From positions 823,561-887,560 of the forward strand of contig QEOQ01000359.1 of assembly GCA_010279815.1 (NCBI GenBank): 64,000 bases of DNA, in the 5' to 3' direction. This document shows positions 58,343 through 64,000 of the stretch, piece after piece. Position 1 is the first letter of the stretch. Each line of letters opens with the position of its first letter. This DNA is from Brachionus plicatilis. Lineage: Eukaryota; Rotifera; Eurotatoria; Ploima; Brachionidae. The position numbers and the translations under genes were made by a program. Below the pieces are notes generated by a model. It was not told where the DNA came from and did not search any database. It saw only the letters and a program-made list of their open reading frames with translations.

Positions 58343-58672
58343 TCATCTTCTCTTGTAATAAGATGGATATCCGTATCCATATCCATAGCTTGGATATGTG
58401 TAACCATATCCACTACCATATCCAGAAGCACCGTAACCTATTCCATAGTCATACAAACCATATCCGTAGCTTGGATATCCATAACCATAATCATACACTC
58501 CATAACCAGCACCGTGTCCAAATGCTCCTTGAAGATTTCCTGATGAAGACTGTAAATTGTTTGATTCGGATTTGAGACCAGTTGATTGAAGTTTTTCACC
58601 GAGGGAAGAACTCAGCACAGTTGTGCTTGATAGCAGTACAACCAAAAAGGCCAATGTTAATTTGGAAGTCAT
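58343..58672 (-). CDS. Gly/Tyr-rich secreted protein, subfamily B, copy 6
   Basis: The only copy on the - strand. It is intronless, 109 aa, starts MTSKLTLAFLVVLLS and has the GASGYGSG step. It joins features of both groups (LLS as in subfamily A, MTS and GAS as in B). The upstream region (58680-58930) is the inverse of those at 48.4 and 52.0 kb but more diverged. Signal peptide, polar head, GYG body and KRR end are kept. Confidence 0.87.
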   Translation of the reverse strand: MTSKLTLAFLVVLLSSTTVLSSSLGEKLQSTGLKSESNNLQSSSGNLQGAFGHGAGYGVYDYGYGYPSYGYGLYDYGIGYGASGYGSGYGYTYPSYGYGYGYPSYYKRR

Positions 58673-58767
58673 TTTTTATTTGAAGAGGAAAATTATTTTA
58701 GTTCTTTAGTACTTTAAATGAATTATTATTATTATTTGAATGATTGTCTTGATAAAATTCTTTGGTA

Positions 58768-58774
58768 ATTTATA
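58768..58774 (-). promoter_or_regulatory. TATA box of Gly/Tyr-rich gene copy 6
   Basis: On the - strand TATAAAT within TTGATATAAATTACC lies 96 bp before the ATG at 58672. Confidence 0.55.
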
Positions 58775-59128
58775 TCAATTTTTTTTGGTTCACATTTTCT
58801 TTTCTTCTTTTTTTTCTATTCTAAAAATAGGTTTTGAACTTTTTTTATTTTAATATTCGTTCAAATTATGATTCATTAAATTCAATGAGCATTGGTTTTC
58901 AAATTTATTTTTATCCATTTTAAATATGGAAGGTAGATACATATAATTTTTTTCTGAGTTTTCAATCTTTATATTCGCCAGCACGTATTAAAATAATAAT
59001 AAAATAAGAATTGAGACATTTTTAGTGAGAAATTTGTTTTATTAGATTTAGAATTTTAGAAAATTAAATTCCAAAATTCACATTTTAACTGGAGTTACAT
59101 TAATGACATAATCTTTGTTTTGAGTGCT

Positions 59129-59265
59129 CTAAATTACATTATTGTTTGCAGTCTGAACTAAACCATTTTTATCAAACAATATTTCCTCTTGAGTAATTTC
59201 AACAAGTTTTTCGCTCATTTGATCTACCTCTTCAGGTATTTTAATAACAATTTTAAATTTAAAAT
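59129..59265 (-). other. Possible coding remnant (about 40 codons)
   Basis: On the - strand a frame reads KIPEEVDQMSEKLVEITQEE and on to a TAG at 59129-59131. Codon use looks coding-like compared with the surroundings, but no start, splice site or homologue is clear. It may be a last exon or a relic carried by a repeat. Confidence 0.25.
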
Positions 59266-59703
59266 AATTTTTTTTTATGCGAATGACTAAGCGCATCTTA
59301 CTCAGCTGATTTTCATTTTCCCAGCATAAATTTAAAAAACTAGCTCACTCAATTTTGGTCCAAATTGAATGAAAATGGTACCAAATTGAAACTTAAGAAC
59401 AACTGAGATTTCTGCTTTTTACAGAATAATAAAAAAAAATTTCTTTTCGTAAAGTTATCAGCATTTGAATGTTTTTTTAGCAAGTAAAATAATGAAAAAA
59501 AAGAATTTGAAAAAGTCAGCTTTAAAGAGTACCTAACTTCCTCAATTTATGATAATTAAGAAAAAGAAATAAATATGGTAAAAATTAATTCATTTCTTTG
59601 CGATGCTTGGCCTGTACTAACTATAAGACTATTTATCATGAGTCATTTTTTTTTTATTTCGCAAGCCTCTAAAAATTCTAAGTACATTCATCAAGCATCA
59701 ATA

Positions 59704-59865
59704 ATGTCAGTGGCAACTGAAGATACCCAGTTTTTGGTCAAGAATGCTTCGAGCAAACACGAGAACCCTGTTACTTGTGCAGATTGTGGTAAATTAATGA
59801 AATATGCAAGAGGGTTAGAATTAAATATTTCAAAACTTTTATTAAGTCAATTTAAGTCACTTATA
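59704..59865 (+). pseudogene. Zinc-finger scrap related to the one at 9071
   Basis: The frame MSVATEDTQFLVKNASSK continues to NPVTCADCGKLMKYARGLEL. It shares NPV-x-C-x2-CG-x-x-MK with the scrap in the element at 8573-9347, but the His pair is lost. It is probably a second relic of the same mobile gene. Confidence 0.4.
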
Positions 59866-59902
59866 TAGTTTACATTTAAAATTTAATCTTTGGAATATTT
59901 TG

Positions 59903-60225
59903 GTGAATGATTGTCTTGATAAAATTCTTTGGTAATTTATATCAATTTTTTTTGGTTCAAATTTTCTATTCTTTTTTTTTAAATTAAAAAAAGGCTTTGA
60001 ACTTTTTTTATTTTAATATTAATTTCAAATTTATGGCACATTGAAATCTATGTACATTGGTTTTCAATTTTATTTTTAATTTTCCAATCATACTAAATTT
60101 GTAAGTGAGATACATTTCTTAATATTGGCAATATTATTGGCTTTTCTTATCCTTTATTGCTTCTTTTACCGTCTGATCGATTCGATGATAAGGTAATCAC
60201 TTGTATGCAAATGTTTTCAATTTAT
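59903..60225 (-). promoter_or_regulatory. Orphan promoter copy of the Gly/Tyr-rich family
   Basis: Read on the - strand, this block matches the upstream DNA of the gene at 52088: one arm of the 29-bp inverted repeat, ATATTGCCAATATTAAGAAATG, the CCAATGTACATAGATTTCAATG stretch, and TATAAAT (59935-59941). The match stops about 30 bp past the TATA box, and no coding sequence follows. Confidence 0.7.
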
Positions 60226-60469
60226 TATTAAAAAAATAATTTAGGAAAAGTTTTTTCCAGGGCAGTTCCGAATGGCAGAGCCTTCTTTTCAGCCCACATG
60301 GTTGCAATATGATTAAGATATTTATTAATTATATGTGTATAATTAATATCTAGATTATATATAAATTGTTAAATTGAATTTCAAGAATTCAATTGTTTTC
60401 AAGAATTCAATTGCTTGCTGAAAGTATATTTTAACTTTTTAAAATTATGATTATAACTAATTTTAAAAT

Positions 60470-60590
60470 AAGAAAATTTTATCTTCCGAATCTAGAGAAT
60501 ACAAAATATTTCCCTAATATTTGAGACAAAAAGTAGTCCTTAAAATTTTCCTTTTTTTTCTTGAAAAACACAAAATAATTTTTTTTCAAC
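60470..60590. repeat. Dispersed repeat, copy at right end of window
   Basis: AAAATTTTATCTTCCGAATC and the next 100 bases occur again at 63850-63975. Nature unknown. Confidence 0.5.
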
Positions 60591-60798
60591 TAAGTACATA
60601 AATTATTAACACTTTTAAGTATTTTCGAAAAAATCTATAAATCAATCCATTACTTAAAAGATTTTTCGAATTTAGATCATAATGGATATCTTCGGTTTTA
60701 CAAAACATATTTTCGAAAAATGGGAAATTGTTATCAAATGGCTTATTTGAAGTTAAATTTTCATAATTACTAACACAAGATTCACTGAAACTAGACAT
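60586..60798 (-). other. 70-codon Ser/Asn-rich ORF beside a repeat
   Basis: The frame begins MSSFSESCVSNYENL and becomes basic and hydrophobic at its end. It starts next to the dispersed repeat at 60470. Similar in style to the frames at 35322 and 50160. No homology recognised. Confidence 0.2.
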
Positions 60799-61547
60799 AT
60801 CTTAATATTTAAAAATGTGTGAGAAACAGTAAAATTTTCATACATTACTTCCGATAACTAACTTTAATATTTAAATACAGTTCTTAGTTCTTAGAATTGT
60901 CTTGATCTATATTCATAGAATAAAATTAATAAAAAAACACAATAAAAAGATATTAAAATGACATTAATAAGAAAAAAAAATATTCAAGCTCAATGAATCT
61001 TAATATCTAAATTTCAAACAATCAAATATTTAAAATAAAATGATTATATAATAAATATTTTGATTATCAGTAAAGCAAAAAATTGGATTGTTGTAAATTC
61101 TATTAACAAATTTTTCAAATTAAATAATCTAAAAAAATAAAAAGAAACGAAGTTTTGAAAAGGAGAAAAAACAAAATTAAATTTTTGAGTTGCTTTTTTA
61201 AATTAAATATATTTTGAAAGCAACTTTTTTTATTTTAGTGTCTTTTTTTCTAAAAAATTAATATGCTAGAACCAAACAGATTCCAGAATTGAATTTTTTG
61301 TGACCAAATCAATTAAGAATCAGTTTTTTTTAAGTTTTTTTTAAAGTTTGTTTAATGATAATTTTTCAAATAAAATAAAATTTGATTTTTCGATTATTAA
61401 TTTTTATCAAAAAAAATAAAAATTCTGTGAAAAAATAGACCCTGGGTTAGATTTCTTTTTTATTTTTTTTTCTCGCATATTTTTTATTATTAAAGCATAA
61501 AATAATTTAAAGCATAAGAATATTTAATTTTAAGCATAAGTAATCAA

Positions 61548-61748
61548 AAAAAAGATGAGTGGTATAAACAGAGACTTAATTGGACATTTAAAGATTGGTA
61601 CAGAGTCATCTTCAATGACGAGTTCAATTTTGAGGTCTTTAATCATAAATCAAGAGTAATAGTAAAAAAGTTTAAAAATGGGAAGTTTCCTCCGAAGTTC
61701 TGTTTACCAAGGTTACAAAGCGGTGGAGGTACAGTCGGTATCTGGTGA
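61548..61748 (+). pseudogene. Tc1-like transposase fragment
   Basis: The frame reads WTFKDWYRVIFNDEFNF, then SRVIVKK and LQSGGGTVGIW before a stop. It matches the first catalytic Asp region of Tc1 transposases (W..V.FSDE..F, then the GGG-x-V-x-x-W block). Both flanks are lost. Confidence 0.6.
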
Positions 61749-61976
61749 TGAATAATTTTTTTTTGGCTTTATGTTTATTGATTGAAGACAAAAAAATAAA
61801 AAATAAAAGAGTAAAATAAAATACGAATGGTTAAAAATCAAAATATTTAACAATAGTTTATTCTGGTCAAAATTCAACTCATATTATATTTCGATGGTTT
61901 TTGGCCTATACTATGTTTAAACACCTTTTTAAAGCTATTGAAGTGTTTCTTTTTATTAATGACATACGTCCACATT

Positions 61977-62113
61977 AGCATACTTTTACAGTTGATGCAA
62001 CCATAAATCTTGCACCATTCTGCATTTAAGAATTAATTTTAAACTTTTAGAAAAAAAGCTATTTAATTTTTTTACACTTTGTTCTGTTCTCTTGTACTGA
62101 ACTTCACAAAACC
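61977..62113. mobile_element. Half of a family A foldback MITE
   Basis: Only the right arm is present (TTACAGTTGATGCAACC.. to CTTCACAAAACC), 80-90 per cent alike by eye to 5820-5962. The left arm is missing. Confidence 0.6.
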
Positions 62114-62350
62114 CGAGGCCGTCCATCTACGTAAGGCTTACGTTGAAAGAAATATTGAAGAAACTCAATTTTTAAAAAATTTTAAAAAAGACGTAGTCGA
62201 CCCCATAAGGCCAAGTCGGCTCTAAATATTGATTAAATTATTTTTGTTTCATGCTATATCTTTTTATGCTTAACTTGCTTTTTTTTATGCGAGACTAATT
62301 TTTATATGCTTTAATGACTAAATCTTTATACGTTACATAATTTTTTTTTA

Positions 62351-63291
62351 CCGTAATCCCTCATTTTTTGTCCCGGTGTAAAACAGAAAAAGTGTGTTTT
62401 GTCCCATGGTATAAATTTGGTTTTGTAGCCACTTTTTGATGGTATTTTGTACCGTCACAAAACATTTTGTATCAGCTACAATTCCGAATTTATACCATGG
62501 TACAAAATAGGTCATTATAAAATGTGTTATATAAAAAAATCGGAAACTTTTTTTTGGTTCATTATTTAAGTAGTCAAGATTTTTTTTTGGTATATAAACA
62601 ATAAATCCTAAGAAATTAAATAGAAAAAGCCACAAAGAAAATTCTTTATGACTTTTTTTGTAATATCAAAAGATACCTTACAAAAATCAACATGAAATTA
62701 GAAATCTCTTTTGAAAACATATTCCTTACTTTCGCTAGTCCTTTTTAAATGAATCAAAATCCTGAGACCGATGATGACGGCGATGTCGATGAAGAATCGG
62801 ACCAAAATTCTGATTCAAGTGATCTAGAAGACTATTCTAGTATTGATGAGTATGAAAGTGGTGACGGACCTGGCAATGTCCTTTTTAGTAATGTTGATCC
62901 TGAAAGTGACAGTGACGTTGGCGATGATGATGGTGAAGAGAGTACTATTAGTGTCAAGAGTTACAATTTATTTGTATGAAAATGATTCAAAATAATATTA
63001 ATGTTTATAAAGATTAAAAAAAAATTTCCTTAGTTTTTCTAAGTTTTTTCGAATAAATTCCTGAATTTATAAATAAAATATTTGCAAAACAAAAGTTTTC
63101 GATTTTTTTATATAACACATTTTAAAATGATCTATTTTGTAACATGGTATAAATTCGGAATTGTAGCTGGCACAAAATGTTTTGTGACGGTACAAAATAC
63201 CATCAAAAAGTGGCTACAAAACCAAATTTGTGACGTGGTACATATACGAAAAAAATATTTTGTACCTGGGACAAAAAATGAGGGATTACGG
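62351..63291. mobile_element. TA-flanked foldback element carrying an acidic ORF
   Basis: A 941-bp element begins CCGTAATCCCTCATTTTTTG and ends CAAAAAATGAGGGATTACGG, with arms of about 190 bp and TA on both sides (62349-62350, 63292-63293). The arms contain repeated TTTTGTACC/GGTACAAAA steps. The unpaired centre (about 62530-63100) holds a 76-codon acidic frame. Confidence 0.78.
62749..62979 (+). CDS. Acidic 76-aa ORF inside a foldback element
   Basis: The frame MNQNPETDDDGDVDEESDQ continues with SDSSDLEDYSSIDEYESGD and is about 40 per cent Asp, Glu and Ser. It is followed by VKSYNLFV and a stop, which may mark an exon end. Such acidic stretches occur at the N-terminus of several transposases (for example piggyBac). 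It is unknown whether it is expressed. Confidence 0.35.
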   Translation: MNQNPETDDDGDVDEESDQNSDSSDLEDYSSIDEYESGDGPGNVLFSNVDPESDSDVGDDDGEESTISVKSYNLFV

Positions 63292-63293
63292 TA

Positions 63294-64000
63294 TACTATA
63301 ATTTTTTTTTTTAATGCGTCAAATACATTTTTCCACACATAATGAAAAAAAACATAAAAGCTAAAAAAAATGGAAAAAAAATTCACTCATCATTGTTAAT
63401 TAATATTTTATGTTTAATAGTTTATTTCTATTTTAAAAGAAAGGCTACGAGCAGGGCTCCTTTGGTTAGTTAGATAATTTTAATGTCTTTTTATAAACAA
63501 AACTTAGACTAAATAGACATAAAAAGAACAATAAGATACAAGTAACTTTTTAGATTGATACCAAAATCAAAATTAAAGAGAAATAAAATCAAGCTTAAAA
63601 AAATTAAAACAAAAAGTTGATTGAACCAAAATAAAGTTTTTGATGATTAATTTTTTTTTTAATTTAGCCTAATAGGCCGTCTTTTATCCAAGTTACACCC
63701 CCATGTGCATTTTTGGATTTTGCGGGCATGTGCGTTTTTCAGGTATCCAAAATAATTAAATTAAATTCCTTTTTTCCTTTTTTTTAATATTCCAGAAGCG
63801 AAGCAGTGGGTTAAACCTTGTAAATTAAAATTATAAATTTTTTAAAGTAAGAAAATTCTATCTTCCGAATCTTGAGAAAACAATATATTTCATTAATATT
63901 TGAAACAAAAATTAGTCATTAAAATATTCCTTTTTTTTTCTAAAAAAACACAAAATAATTTTTTTCAAATAAAACTTGTTTTGTTTAATTAATTACTAAT
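63294..64000. other. Right end of window, repeats only
   Basis: AT-rich DNA with a short GC-raised piece at about 63675-63740 (two ATGTGC-x-TTTTT steps). 63850-63975 repeats 60470-60590. No gene seen. Confidence 0.45.

Noticed and set aside
1..64000. CRISPR arrays, bacterial operons or ribosome binding sites
   Set aside because: The DNA is animal nuclear; direct repeats found are minisatellites or transposons without spacer structure.

Overview
The window is invertebrate animal nuclear DNA: very AT-rich, with GT-AG introns (many only 45-57 nt), long introns full of short palindromic transposons, and single-copy animal genes. A ciliary-tip gene (CEP104) beside a long coiled-coil gene of ciliary or testis type suggests an animal with cilia or flagella. 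A rotifer or another small AT-rich invertebrate is possible, but I cannot prove the taxon. One assembly gap (28 N) lies at 44367-44394.

Layout. (1) 1-7326: the 3' part of a peroxidasin-like gene on the + strand (Ig domain plus animal haem peroxidase, four exons; the 5' end is outside the window), preceded by a Merlin transposase scrap and a MITE. (2) 9610-19762: a 12-exon coiled-coil gene on the - strand (739 aa as rebuilt), best matched in layout to CCDC175/178-type proteins. (3) 19967-28551: CEP104 on the - strand (9 exons, 892 aa as rebuilt). One gene of a glycine/tyrosine-rich secreted family sits in its 3-kb intron on the opposite strand. (4) 29.9-35.1 kb: two more copies of that secreted family, a gene relic split by a LINE, and a Penelope-like element 3' end with a GIY-YIG domain. 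(5) 35.1-38.7 kb: degenerate tandem repeats and a MULE-like DNA transposon with long inverted repeats and a SWIM finger. (6) 38716-45462: ZFR on the + strand (11 exons, 831 aa as rebuilt); much of the large exon 2 is unusually GC-rich. (7) 45.8-64 kb: a deleted mariner, several foldback elements, three further Gly/Tyr-rich genes, an orphan copy of their promoter, and a two-exon SR-type splicing factor at 55417-56045 (- strand).

The most unusual content is the Gly/Tyr-rich secreted protein family: six intact intronless 109-residue genes, at least two 3' relics and one promoter-only duplicate. They form two subfamilies that are spatially separate (MAS.. at 25-33 kb, MTS.. at 48-59 kb), and the upstream DNA including a TATA box is conserved. 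I do not recognise the family. Its composition suggests a secreted structural, adhesive, eggshell/cuticle or antimicrobial product; this is inference only.

The rest is dominated by mobile DNA. Several elements have readable target-site duplications (8 bp, 9-10 bp, TA), which lets them be assigned to hAT-like, MULE-like and Tc1/mariner-like groups without database help. All exon models were built by eye; reading frames are consistent across every junction given.
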